Source: Deltaproteobacteria bacterium (GTDB lineage Bacteria > Desulfobacterota > DSM-4660 > Desulfatiglandales > HGW-15). Taken from it: a stretch of DNA of 24,507 nucleotides. Below the pieces are notes generated by a model. The model did not search any database and had not been told where the DNA came from. It saw only the letters and a list, made by a program, of their open reading frames with translations. The stretch spans positions 1 to 24,507 of the forward strand of contig JAFGPH010000470.1 of the NCBI GenBank assembly GCA_016926135.1, written 5' to 3'. The position numbers and the translations under genes were made by a program. Shown piece after piece: positions 1 to 7,598 of this stretch; positions within the stretch are counted from its first letter, which is position 1, and every line of letters starts with the position of its first letter.

Positions 1-45
1 CCGAGAGGGCCTTGGGGGGTGGTCGTACAGGCCGCAACTATTTCT
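1..45 (+). repeat. Direct repeat of 245-290
   Basis: Positions 1-45 and 245-290 are the same sequence apart from one extra G in the G-run of the second copy and one A/G substitution. They diverge after the shared TTTCT. The copies are about 245 bases apart. The rest of 1-404 contains repeat copy A, the hairpin, and, at 365-389, a small 7-bp hairpin (ATGGGGG/CCCCCAT) just beyond the patatin stop codon. No gene is supported in 1-404. Confidence 0.8.
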
Positions 46-172
46 CCTACGCCTCTAAGACGGGACCCGGTTCTGCGTTTTCCACAAGCAGCCCCGGGCC
101 GCGACTCCCGAAACGGGCTACAGCCCTGTCCCTGCAACCGTAAAAATTTCGATATTACGGGGCGGTTACCGG
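18..172 (-). repeat. Dispersed intergenic repeat, copy A
   Basis: This stretch matches the reverse complement of 19536-19692 without gaps over about 132 bases (roughly 80% identity by hand count), followed by a 2-base indel and a shared end. The best conserved block carries the shared word TTTCCACAAGCAGCCCC, and a second block contains CCCTGTCCCTGCAAC and TAAAAATTT. Both copies are intergenic and lie in opposite orientation. The central part can fold into short GC hairpins, such as GGGCT/AGCCC. No transposase is nearby, so it is most simply a non-autonomous dispersed element. The strand given is relative to copy B. Confidence 0.75.
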
Positions 173-186
173 CAACGCATAAAGAT

Positions 187-285
187 CAGTTGCGGTCCTG
201 AGAGACCACCCCCCCACGGCCCTCATCATCAATGAACGCCAGCGCCGAGAGGGCCTTGGGGGGGTGGTCGTACAGGCCGCAACTG
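187..285. repeat. Large imperfect inverted repeat (hairpin)
   Basis: The left arm (187-223) and right arm (250-285) are complementary over about 36 bases, with four mismatches and one single-base gap. The core 205-223 pairs with 250-268 at 18 of 19 positions and includes a run of seven C opposite seven G. The 26-base loop is 224-249. The right arm also occurs as a near-exact direct copy at 1-39, at the start of repeat copy A, so hairpin arm and dispersed repeat appear to be parts of one composite element that continues off the left edge. There is no T-run after the stem, so an intrinsic terminator is less likely. Confidence 0.7.
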
Positions 286-404
286 TTTCTGGGAGACGAC
301 ACCAGGAGGGGAAAGGGCTGGGCTTTTTCAGAGGGAGGATTCGGGCCTTCTTTCCACAGGCAGGATGGGGGTTCTGGTTTTTCCCCCATTGGAACCTGAG
401 ATTC

Positions 405-1229
405 CTAACTCCGTCTGAGAATCTCCAGGGTTCTCTGGTAGACCTTGTCATAGGCCAGCGGCCCTTTTGTCAGGCTGCCCGGCCCAACAGGAGGGGGATC
501 TGCGACCACCTCCAGGAGTTGCACGCCCCTTTCCCTCAGCAGGATCTGCTCCCTCTTGTAGGCCTCGTACCGACAGATACTGAATGTGAGATGCTGGATA
601 TGCCACGGCGTCAAGGGTCTGTTCAGAAACCCTCTCCCCTCCCCCGCCATATCTGCCGATGGAATGAGGTGGACGATGATCTTCTCCGGCTTCAGGAGAT
701 CGGCAAGACCCACGAGGGGCGCCTTGTTGACAACACCCCCGTCCACATACAGGGACCCGCCGATCTCAACAGGCTTGAAGAGCATGGGCACAGCGCCGGA
801 AGCCTGAAGCGCCCTGCCAAGGTCCCCCTTTGTGAAGAGTTCCTGACGCCGCCGGGTGAGGTTCGTGGCCGCCACCACGAGAGGAACAGGAGAATCCTCG
901 ATCCGCCTCAGGGGAATCCGATCGAGCAGTCTTGCGAACCCCACGCCTTTCAGGTACCCCGAGTATCCCCTGAAACAGCGGAGGACCTCCCTGATCAGCA
1001 CGCGGGGGGGATCGGGATCCCAGAAATCCGACTTCTTGAGGCGGAAGAGCACCCCCCGTATGGCTTCGTCACCCATGCCGCTAGCGGCCATGGCGGCGAC
1101 AATGGCCCCTGAACTGGCGCCTGCGTAACCTGAGACCTCAATCCCCAGTTCCCTGAGGGCACGAAGGAATCCCGCATGGGCGAAAAACCCGAAAAACCCC
1201 GAGGAAAAAACCACACCTATTCGCGCCAT
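405..1229 (-). CDS. Patatin-like phospholipase family protein
   Basis: A 274-residue protein with the order of elements seen in bacterial patatin-like lipid acyl hydrolases: an N-terminal beta-strand and glycine loop (5-22), the nucleophile elbow GASSG with Ser39, and the catalytic Asp in the DGG motif (Asp163). These two residues form the Ser-Asp dyad of the family. The oxyanion loop is unusual: family members usually have G-G-G-x-R/K-G, but here it reads SSGFFGFFAHAG, without the basic residue. ATG 1229 was chosen because the family fold starts there; it overlaps the nitroreductase stop by 13 bases, so the two genes are probably co-translated. No signal peptide is obvious, suggesting a cytoplasmic or peripheral protein. 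The substrate is unknown. Confidence 0.85.
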   Translation of the reverse strand: MARIGVVFSSGFFGFFAHAGFLRALRELGIEVSGYAGASSGAIVAAMAASGMGDEAIRGVLFRLKKSDFWDPDPPRVLIREVLRCFRGYSGYLKGVGFARLLDRIPLRRIEDSPVPLVVAATNLTRRRQELFTKGDLGRALQASGAVPMLFKPVEIGGSLYVDGGVVNKAPLVGLADLLKPEKIIVHLIPSADMAGEGRGFLNRPLTPWHIQHLTFSICRYEAYKREQILLRERGVQLLEVVADPPPVGPGSLTKGPLAYDKVYQRTLEILRRS

Positions 1230-1867
1230 CTCACCACTTCGTCCAGAGGGGCCCTCTCCGACCTCCCCCTGTTGATTGGGGATTTCGGGTCCGGGTAACC
1301 CAGCGCGATGCCGATGATAACCTGCTTCTCCTCCGGAAGATTGAGTTCCTCCTTGATCTCCTCGTCGAAGGCCGTAATCAGCCCTATAGGACAGGTTCCC
1401 AGACCCATGGCATGGGCCGTAAGCACGATGTAGCCCACCACGATTCCCATGTCCGTCCACCGCGCGTTCGAGAAGACCTCGTCGATGGAGAGGATCAGCG
1501 CGGTGGGGGCCCCGTAGAAATTGCAGCTCCCTTCGTTAATGAAGTTCTCAAACACCGTGCCCGCAGGCAGGTTGGGGAGTATGCATCCGAGGAGATCCCG
1601 CTCCCTTTGAACGAAATGCTCCGGGAGGGCTCTCTTTGCGCCCGGACCGCAGGAGATGTTCCTCTCCTTCATCCTCTTCACCAGGATCCTGCTCAGGCGA
1701 GTCTTCTCTTCCCCGGAGACCACGCTGATTTCCCAGGGTTGAAGGTTGATGGCGGAAGGGGCCTGGGTAGCGAGGGAGAGGAGTTTCTCGATGGTCTCCC
1801 TGGGCACCGGTTTATTCAGAAAGGCCCTTGTGCTTCTCCTCTGTTGAATGGCCTCCAGAACGTCCAT
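1217..1867 (-). CDS. Nitroreductase family FMN protein
   Basis: A 216-residue protein of the NfsB/nitroreductase superfamily, which uses FMN and NAD(P)H to reduce nitro groups, quinones or similar acceptors. The N-terminal RRSTRAF box and the following APSAINLQPWE segment are the phosphate- and flavin-binding signatures, and the C-terminal IIGIALGYPD segment is typical of the family. Length is normal. A mid-protein insertion (about 70-110) contains two cysteines of unknown role. It is the first gene of a two-gene unit with the patatin gene, behind a promoter at 1907-1935. The physiological substrate cannot be read from sequence. Confidence 0.92.
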   Translation of the reverse strand: MDVLEAIQQRRSTRAFLNKPVPRETIEKLLSLATQAPSAINLQPWEISVVSGEEKTRLSRILVKRMKERNISCGPGAKRALPEHFVQRERDLLGCILPNLPAGTVFENFINEGSCNFYGAPTALILSIDEVFSNARWTDMGIVVGYIVLTAHAMGLGTCPIGLITAFDEEIKEELNLPEEKQVIIGIALGYPDPKSPINRGRSERAPLDEVVRWRE

Positions 1868-1906
1868 GGCTGCTGTTACCCTTTCTGAACAGTCAAAGTG
1901 AATGCC

Positions 1907-1935
1907 ATTATAGAGGCAATGGACCTATTGATCAA
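1907..1935 (-). promoter_or_regulatory. Sigma-70-type promoter of the nitroreductase-patatin unit
   Basis: On the minus strand TTGATC (1935-1930) is followed after exactly 17 bases by a perfect TATAAT (1912-1907). Transcription would start near 1900 and give a leader of about 33 bases before ATG 1867. Confidence 0.75.
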
Positions 1936-2054
1936 CCTGGATTTCCCTGAGTCGTTGCGACAGATCTAGGCCCCCAGAAGGATGACATTCACCCTGAAAA
2001 CGATGGTGCCTTTCTTGAGAATTAAAACTCAGGACAGCAGGATCGAGCGATCAG

Positions 2055-2083
2055 TTGCAAAAGGTATCGATTTCCATTATAGA
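2055..2083 (+). promoter_or_regulatory. Possible promoter of the KamA-family gene
   Basis: TTGCAA (2055-2060) and TATAGA (2078-2083) are separated by 17 bases, about 45 bases before the start codon. Each hexamer matches four of six consensus positions. Confidence 0.5.
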
Positions 2084-2127
2084 AACAGAGGGCTGCCGAT
2101 CCCGGCAGACTGAGAGGGAGAGAGCCA

Positions 2128-3135
2128 TTGCACACCGCGCGTTCAGAAACACCGGAACAGAAGTCCTGGGCCGACATCGTTTTAGGCAGCCTTCGTTCAG
2201 GGGAAGACCTGGCACCCCTGTTTGCAATCAGCGCCACGGATGTCAACACCGTTGTGACCCGCTACCCCATGCGCATCAACCCTTACTATCTCAGGCTCAT
2301 CGCACGGAAGGGTGACGGGCTCTATAAGCAGGCCGTCCCCGATATCCGGGAAGTCACGGACGAGAAAGGAATGGAAGACCCCCTCAACGAAGAGGAACTC
2401 TCGCCGGTGCCGGGCCTCACCCACAAGTATCCTGACCGGGTACTGTTCCTGATTTCGAACCGCTGCGCCATGTACTGCCGCTTCTGTAACAGGAAACGAA
2501 AGGTGGGGAAGGCGCTCGCCGTGACAGAGGAGACCATCCGGGAAGGGCTCTCCTATATCCGGAATACCCGAACCGTCCGGGACGTCCTGCTCTCCGGAGG
2601 CGACCCGCTTCTTCTGCCTGACAGGGAGATTTTTCGCCTTCTGAGCGAGTTGAGGGGCATGCCCCATGTGGAGATCATCCGAATCGGGACCAGGACGCCT
2701 TGCACCCTCCCCCAGCGCATTACGCCTGCCCTGGCGAAGCTCCTTAAAGGCTTTCACCCCCTCTACATCAGTACCCATTTCAATCACCCGGCGGAGGTCA
2801 CCCCCGAGGCGACGGCGGCCTGCGCGAGACTCGCCGATGTAGGGATTCCCCTGGGCTGCCAGAGCGTTCTACTCAAGGGTGTGAACGACGATCCCGGAGT
2901 CCTGACAAGCCTGATGAAAAAGCTCCTCCGGATCCGTGTCAGACCCTATTACCTCTTCCAGGCCGACCTGGTCCGGGGAACCTCCCACTTCTGGACGCCT
3001 GTGGCAGAGGGCCTGCAGATCATGTCGGTGCTCAGGCGAAACCTGCCCGGCCTGGCCATACCCCATTACGTCCTCGACCTGCCGGGAGGAGGAGGTAAGG
3101 TGCCCTTGACCGTAAGCGCCGATGTTCGGTATTGA
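2128..3135 (+). CDS. KamA-family radical SAM aminomutase (lysine 2,3-aminomutase-like)
   Basis: A 335-residue radical SAM enzyme. Cys113, Cys117 and Cys120 in CAMYCRFC form the CX3CX2C site for the [4Fe-4S]-SAM cluster, and LLSGGDPLLL (154-163) is the SAM-binding GGD-type loop. The PLP lysine is Lys324 in the family motif PGGGGK. Asp280 and Asp317 match the two aspartates that hold the substrate epsilon-amino group in lysine 2,3-aminomutase, which favours lysine or a similar substrate. It lacks the C-terminal extension of the roughly 416-residue clostridial enzyme. The start is TTG 2128, supported by GGGAG upstream; no better start gives the full N-terminus. No lysine-fermentation or N-acetyl-beta-lysine genes lie nearby, so the role is open. 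EF-P modification is a less likely alternative. Confidence 0.85.
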   Translation: MHTARSETPEQKSWADIVLGSLRSGEDLAPLFAISATDVNTVVTRYPMRINPYYLRLIARKGDGLYKQAVPDIREVTDEKGMEDPLNEEELSPVPGLTHKYPDRVLFLISNRCAMYCRFCNRKRKVGKALAVTEETIREGLSYIRNTRTVRDVLLSGGDPLLLPDREIFRLLSELRGMPHVEIIRIGTRTPCTLPQRITPALAKLLKGFHPLYISTHFNHPAEVTPEATAACARLADVGIPLGCQSVLLKGVNDDPGVLTSLMKKLLRIRVRPYYLFQADLVRGTSHFWTPVAEGLQIMSVLRRNLPGLAIPHYVLDLPGGGGKVPLTVSADVRY

Positions 3136-3249
3136 AATGAACACCCCTGCAGCCCGCAAGCGGGATCTCCGCCACTCTGCGACAAGCTGAGACACCGGGT
3201 GTCGGACGGATTCCGTTTGGTTTTGCAGGCGTTCGCCATAAGCTATGTC

Positions 3250-3324
3250 GCTACCTCACCATGATCGGACAAATCGTTCGTCCTTCGATACCTCAGGACG
3301 AACGCAGATGGCGGGTGAGGTTGC
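3250..3324. repeat. Nested palindromic repeat (REP-like)
   Basis: The inner arms 3275-3284 and 3295-3304 (CGTTCGTCCT/AGGACGAACG) are perfectly complementary around a 10-base loop. The outer arms 3250-3260 and 3314-3324 pair at 10 of 11 positions. The inner palindrome resembles a sequence family that I recall as common in intergenic regions of many bacterial genomes. It lies 54 bases upstream of the MBL-fold gene start. The rest of this 242-base spacer holds a small hairpin (3153-3164) and a 13-base palindrome GACACCGGGTGTC (3191-3203). Confidence 0.75.
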
Positions 3325-3377
3325 ACATCTTTTTCTGCGACGGGCGTCTGGAGCAGCCTGCCGGAAAGGAGAAAGAA

Positions 3378-5006
3378 ATGGTTCGTGTCACCTGTCTCGG
3401 AGCCGCGGGAACCGTTACGGGGTCGAGCTTTCTCATCGAGACCCCCCAGGGAACGAAGGTGTTGGTGGACTGCGGCCTTTTCCAGGGTGGAAGGGAATTG
3501 GAGGACCGCAACTGGCAGGAGTGGGGCTTTGATCCCAGACAGCTCAACACCCTTTTCCTCACCCATGCCCATATCGACCACAGCGGAAGGATCCCCAAAC
3601 TCGTCAGGGACGGGTTTCAAGGTCGGATCATCACATCTCCTCCCACCGCCGAACTCTGCAGGATCATGCTCCTGGATGCCGCCCACATCCAGGAGATGGA
3701 CGCAGAATGGCAAACCCGCAAGAACCGCCGACAGGCCCGGGTTGAGATCGTTCCCCTCTATACCACGGAGGACGCTGAAGCGAGCCTGAAGCGTCTCTTC
3801 CCTGTGGAAAGGGACCAGATCCTCGAAGCCGAGCCCGGGGTCAGGGCCCGGCTCAGAAATGCGGGTCACATCCTGGGATCTTCCATCCTGGAGCTATGGA
3901 TCGACGCGAACGAGAAGGAACCGATCAAGATCGTCTTCTCCGGCGACCTGGGCAAAAAAAACCAGTTGATCGTCAAAGACCCTCACGAGGTCTTTGACGC
4001 CGACTACCTCTTCCTGGAATCGACCTACGGCAACCGGCTGCATCGTTCTCCTGAAGAGAGCAAAAAGGAACTCCTGGAGGCCATCCGGTACGCCCTCTCC
4101 AACGGTGAAAAGGTCCTGATTCCTGCCTTCGCAGTGGAAAGGACGCAGGAGATCATCTATCTACTGGCCGAATTCCACCGCCAGGGGCTCCTCCCCGACG
4201 TCCCTGTGTATCTGGACAGCCCCCTTGCCATCAAGGCCACACAGATCTTCCGCAGAAACCGCAAATACTATGACGAGGAGGCCAGTGCCATCGTGGCCCA
4301 GGGCCACGATCCCTTTGATCTGCCCAATCTTCATTTCACGGAGAGCACGAGGCAGTCCCAGGCCATCAACGAGATGTCTGGATCGGCCATCGTGATTGCC
4401 GGCAATGGGATGGCCACGGCCGGAAGGATCAAGCACCACCTGAAGCACAACCTCTGGAGGCAGGGGGCGAGTGTCGTCATTGTGGGGTTCCAGGCAGCCG
4501 GCACCACAGGTCGAAAGATCGTAGACCAGGCAAAACAGGTGAAGATCTTCGGTGAAAATGTCTCGGTCAAGGCCAAGGTCTTCACAATCGGCGGCTTCTC
4601 GGCCCATGCGGACCAGAAGGACCTCCTGGAATGGGTGAGCCACTTTGAGAGCAAGCCGCGGGTCTTCGTGATCCACGGTGAGAGGACGGCCAGCGAGGCC
4701 CTGGCCCAGAAGATCCGTGATCTCTTCCAGATGGAGGCGTACCTCCCCAAGTGGAAGGAAAGGCTTATGCTCAAGGCCAAAGAGGTGGCCATGGAAGCAC
4801 CTGCAGAGGAGGAGGCCCCGCCCGACGTGCAAACGGCCATGCTGAACCTGATCGTGGATCTGGAAAATGAACTCAAGCTGCTTAGAAAGACAGTCCGGTC
4901 TGAAGACGCACGGAGGAGAATGAACGAAGACGACCTGGATCGGCTCACATACATCCGGGGAGAAATCCAGGCGGCCCTCTCCGGCCTTCAAGGCTCAACT
5001 GATTGA
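3378..5006 (+). CDS. Beta-CASP metallo-beta-lactamase RNA nuclease
   Basis: A 542-residue protein of the CPSF73/YSH1-like beta-CASP branch of metallo-beta-lactamases, which are zinc-dependent RNA endo- or exonucleases. The metal site is visible: HAHIDH (63-68), His164 in NAGHILGS and Asp190 in FSGDLG. ESTYGN follows, the beta-CASP domain occupies the middle, and GFSAHADQ with the terminal VIHGE motif close the active site. Residues after about 480 form a charged, probably coiled-coil tail beyond the usual fold. ATG 3378 has AAAGGAG upstream, and the protein starts directly in the first MBL strand (MVRVTCLGAAGTVTGS). Its likely job is RNA maturation or turnover in the cytoplasm. It is convergent with the next gene, 11 bases apart. 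Confidence 0.92.
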   Translation: MVRVTCLGAAGTVTGSSFLIETPQGTKVLVDCGLFQGGRELEDRNWQEWGFDPRQLNTLFLTHAHIDHSGRIPKLVRDGFQGRIITSPPTAELCRIMLLDAAHIQEMDAEWQTRKNRRQARVEIVPLYTTEDAEASLKRLFPVERDQILEAEPGVRARLRNAGHILGSSILELWIDANEKEPIKIVFSGDLGKKNQLIVKDPHEVFDADYLFLESTYGNRLHRSPEESKKELLEAIRYALSNGEKVLIPAFAVERTQEIIYLLAEFHRQGLLPDVPVYLDSPLAIKATQIFRRNRKYYDEEASAIVAQGHDPFDLPNLHFTESTRQSQAINEMSGSAIVIAGNGMATAGRIKHHLKHNLWRQGASVVIVGFQAAGTTGRKIVDQAKQVKIFGENVSVKAKVFTIGGFSAHADQKDLLEWVSHFESKPRVFVIHGERTASEALAQKIRDLFQMEAYLPKWKERLMLKAKEVAMEAPAEEEAPPDVQTAMLNLIVDLENELKLLRKTVRSEDARRRMNEDDLDRLTYIRGEIQAALSGLQGSTD

Positions 5007-5017
5007 AGCCCGACGCC

Positions 5018-5971
5018 TCAAGGCGCATCATCCTCCATTTCCCTGAGATAGGCCCGCTTCCTCCTGTACGCCCGGAAGAACCCGTAGGCCGAGCCCAGGG
5101 CCGCGACAAAGAAGAGGATCTCGTAGAGATGGTTGCTCAGGAACATAAACCAGCTCCTCCTCTTCTGAAGCTGTCGGTGCCACCCGTCTTCAAGGGCATC
5201 CATGGAAATGCCTATACCCTTTTCCACCGCAAGAGTCCACTCCTCGCCCTCCTTCAAGCGATCCAGGACGTTGAGCACCCCTTCCGTCCCATAGTGGCGG
5301 ATCATGTAAGCCACGAAGTCTTCGCTCTCTTCATAGGCCAGCAGGAGAGGGTCCCTGCTTCGCGGGAAACGACCGGCCAGTGCCCTGATTCCCAGGACCC
5401 GGTCGGCCATGATCGCCTCCTGAAGAAGAGACCTCTTCTGGTTCCTCAGGACCTCACCCAACCCACCGCTCACCCATTGGGCCAACCCCTCGTCCAGCCA
5501 CTTGGGAATCTCCCTGCCCGCCACGTAGTGATGGAGCATTAGATGGCAGAGTTCGTGTTTCAAGGTCTCCTCCAGGGCAAAGGGATCCTTGCCCACCCGG
5601 GTGCAGTCAACCACAACCAGATCCCTCTGGGGCAACGCAAAGGCGACGATGGGTCTGTCCCCCACCATCTGCCGGAACATGCCCCGGTCTCTCACGAGCA
5701 CGAGGGTGGGGGCCAGGGGGACACTCAACCCCAGTTTGCCCTCCACCTCCTCCAGGACAACGGGGTACATCTCCGCCGCGCTCTCCGCGAGACCATGCAA
5801 GGGTTCTTCAAAGAACACGGAGAGACCGTTTCTCTCCATCATGCGCCCCGTCTCGGCGAACAGGGGATCCAACTCGAGGAGCTGAAGAGAAAGGAGCAGC
5901 ACCATGAGGCACTTTCCCACAGGGAAAAACAAAGCCCTCACCGGACCTGCAGCAGATCCGATGAGGGCCAA
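5018..5971 (-). CDS. Membrane-anchored HExxH peptidase-like protein (peptidase MA-like)
   Basis: Up to 317 residues. An N-terminal hydrophobic stretch (about 20-39) ending in an Ala-x-Ala-like LFAE site suggests export. The zinc motif is His139-Glu140-Leu-Cys-His143, followed by DEGLAQW, where Glu161 would be the third ligand, as in gluzincins of the peptidase MA type. A C-terminal membrane segment (about 281-300, EILFFVAALGSAYGFF) is followed by an Arg/Lys-rich tail, so the catalytic domain would face the periplasm. The start is uncertain: TTG 5971, GTG 5941 and ATG 5905 are all in frame, and the GTG start gives the most normal signal peptide. The gene follows the HU gene by 28 bases and may share its transcript. 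The substrate is unknown. Confidence 0.8.
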   Translation of the reverse strand: MALIGSAAGPVRALFFPVGKCLMVLLLSLQLLELDPLFAETGRMMERNGLSVFFEEPLHGLAESAAEMYPVVLEEVEGKLGLSVPLAPTLVLVRDRGMFRQMVGDRPIVAFALPQRDLVVVDCTRVGKDPFALEETLKHELCHLMLHHYVAGREIPKWLDEGLAQWVSGGLGEVLRNQKRSLLQEAIMADRVLGIRALAGRFPRSRDPLLLAYEESEDFVAYMIRHYGTEGVLNVLDRLKEGEEWTLAVEKGIGISMDALEDGWHRQLQKRRSWFMFLSNHLYEILFFVAALGSAYGFFRAYRRKRAYLREMEDDAP

Positions 5972-5999
5972 CCTTGTAAAAGAGATCCGTGCGATAACC

Positions 6000-6269
6000 T
6001 TACTTCACCGCATCCTTTAGAGCCTTGCCGGCCACGAACTTGGGGACTTTCTTTGCCTTGATCTTGATTTCCTCTCCGGTCTGAGGATTCCTGCCCTTTC
6101 TGGCCTTTCTCTTGTCCACCTTGAAGGTCCCGAACCCTACCAGCGTGACGGGTTTCCCTTTCTTGAGGGACTTCCCGATGCTTGAGAAGATGGTGTCCAC
6201 TGCTTCCTGGGCCTCTTTCTTGGTGGAGACAACCTTCGCAACCTCATTGACCAGGTCTCCCTTGTTCAT
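6000..6269 (-). CDS. HU-family DNA-binding protein
   Basis: An 89-residue histone-like protein. It begins [11 protein letters not shown], has the conserved GFGTF turn, and carries the DNA-contacting arm [15 protein letters not shown], in which the Asn-Pro pair intercalates into the minor groove. HU dimers bend and compact DNA. ATG 6269 is preferred because GGAGGGA lies four bases upstream; an in-frame GTG one codon earlier is possible. Length and motifs are fully typical. The nucleoid role follows from the family; HU and IHF subclasses cannot be separated with certainty, though the arm looks HU-like. Confidence 0.96.
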   Translation of the reverse strand: MNKGDLVNEVAKVVSTKKEAQEAVDTIFSSIGKSLKKGKPVTLVGFGTFKVDKRKARKGRNPQTGEEIKIKAKKVPKFVAGKALKDAVK

Positions 6270-6508
6270 CACTCCCTCCTTTCCCTCGAATTATGGTTTG
6301 AACGAAGACGGAATTGGAGGCGACCGTACTGCATTCCCGGGGAAAATGCAACCCCAAAATGAACGGGAAAGCTCATGAAACAAAGGTTTTCACGTCTTTC
6401 CACTTTACAAAGAGGTGCCCTGCGAATAGCATCTTTTCTCCGGCAACGCCCGTAGGGCCCCATGCCGACTGCACCAAGAGCCTTTCATATACGGGAGAGA
6501 TCGACGGA

Positions 6509-7111
6509 GTGTTCAAGGCGATTTCCACTGCCATGAGGAGAATGAAGGCCTGGGTCGAGGGCCTGGCCGACAAGCCCCATGCGGACTGGGCCCTTTTCAT
6601 CATCGCCTTTGCGGAGTCCTCTTTCTTTCCCATTCCGCCGGATGTGCTCCTCATCGCCCTCGCCGTCATGGTGCCGCGCCGGGCCTTTCGCTATGCTTTC
6701 ATCTGCTCCATCGCCTCCGTGCTTGGCGGGATGCTCGGATACCTCATCGGCCTAGAGTTCTATGATATCCTGGGGAGACCGATCATCGAGTTCTACGGGG
6801 TGGAAAGACACTACAGGGAGGTCCAGCACCTCTACGAGAAAAACGCCTTTGCGGCGATTGCCATTGCCGGGTTCACCCCCATCCCGTACAAGGTATTTAC
6901 GATCGCTGCAGGGGCCTTTCAGATTCCCTTCCTCACTCTCGTTTCCGCTTCCGTCCTGAGCCGACCGGCAAGGTTCTTCTTCGTAGCCGCACTCTTCTTT
7001 TTCTTCGGTCCTCCGATCAAATCCTTCATCGACAAGTACTTTGAGTGGCTCTCCGTGATCTTTGTTGTCCTTCTCGTACTGGGTTTCGTGCTCATCCGCT
7101 ACCTGCTGTGA
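6509..7111 (+). CDS. YqaA/DedA-like VTT-domain membrane protein
   Basis: About 200 residues with several hydrophobic segments. The signature FAESSFFPIPPDVLLIALA near the N-terminus and the later AIAGFTPIPYKVFTIAAGAF block are characteristic of the YqaA branch of the DedA/SNARE-associated (VTT) family. These are inner-membrane proteins linked to lipid scrambling or membrane homeostasis. The second block contains the re-entrant-loop proline and glycine residues of the family. GTG 6509 has GGGAGAG nine bases upstream; ATG 6533 (MRRMKAW) is an equally family-like start but has a poor ribosome site. The gene diverges from HU across a 239-base spacer. The exact substrate is unknown. Confidence 0.88.
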   Translation: MFKAISTAMRRMKAWVEGLADKPHADWALFIIAFAESSFFPIPPDVLLIALAVMVPRRAFRYAFICSIASVLGGMLGYLIGLEFYDILGRPIIEFYGVERHYREVQHLYEKNAFAAIAIAGFTPIPYKVFTIAAGAFQIPFLTLVSASVLSRPARFFFVAALFFFFGPPIKSFIDKYFEWLSVIFVVLLVLGFVLIRYLL

Positions 7112-7598
7112 GGCTGCATCACACACGGCCAAGGAAAACCTGAAGGCCAGTTCCACGGCCAACCCGATGTATTGCGAGAGAAGCTCAAGAGTAATCTGGA
7201 GGTCATGGAAATCTCCCCTGGCCTTCCTTACGTCCTTTTAGAAGAGGTTGGGGTTGAACCGCAAAGCGTTGGCCAGTTCGAAGGAAATCGGCGGCGCCAA
7301 CGATATGGATCCGGGCCAAGAAACGTTGACACATCGGTCAAAAATACCTAATTTGAATCAATTACTGCTCAACAAAAAACCGAGGATTTCTGGATGGAGC
7401 TATAAGCTGTCTGCTTACAGCCCTCAGCCTGAAATGAAGTTCTACTGTGTCTCTGGCTGACCGCGCGAATCCGGAAAGGCCCATTTCCGGATGAGTTTTA
7501 ATCACTTTCGAAACCGTCCCGGAGAAAGCTTTCCTGGGGGGTTGGAGAAGCCGAACGGTTTGCTGGGCAGCCGAGGAGAATGATTATGGGGAGGGGCT
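7112..7598. other. 487-base spacer with hairpin and possible gene relic
   Basis: No intact gene is supported. Reading the minus strand from about 7325 to 7112 in one frame gives about 70 codons ending mostly in G or C (roughly 70% by hand count), with a single TAA, including the run ISFELANALRFNPNLF. This is gene-like composition, but I do not recognise the protein. The opposite strand is also fairly open. 7320-7440 is more AT-rich. A TTGACA (7326-7331) lies 17 bases before TAATTT (7349-7354), a weak promoter candidate. A hairpin follows at 7469-7492 and a 10-base palindrome GAAAGCTTTC lies near 7524-7533. Confidence 0.4.
7469..7492 (+). terminator. Hairpin, possible terminator or operator
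   Basis: ATCCGGAAA (7469-7477) and TTTCCGGAT (7484-7492) form a perfect 9-bp stem with a 6-base loop. A short T-run (GAGTTTTAATC) follows. It lies 107 bases before the DUF362 fusion gene. The T-run is weak for an intrinsic terminator, so a protein-binding palindrome is also possible. Confidence 0.4.

Noticed and set aside
1..290. CRISPR array
   Set aside because: There are only two direct copies, of about 45 bases, with no regular spacers and no cas genes.
264..1112. Plus-strand open frame (282 codons) over the patatin gene
   Set aside because: It is antisense to the patatin gene and starts inside the repeat; composition and motifs support the minus-strand gene.
2128..3135. Assignment as EF-P lysine aminomutase (EpmB)
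   Set aside because: The motif after the cluster (CRFCNRKRKVG) and the two conserved Asp fit the KamA side better, and no efp or epmA is near.
3261..3377. N-terminal extension of the MBL-fold RNase by 39 residues
   Set aside because: It would translate the palindromic repeat, and the family fold and good ribosome site start at ATG 3378.
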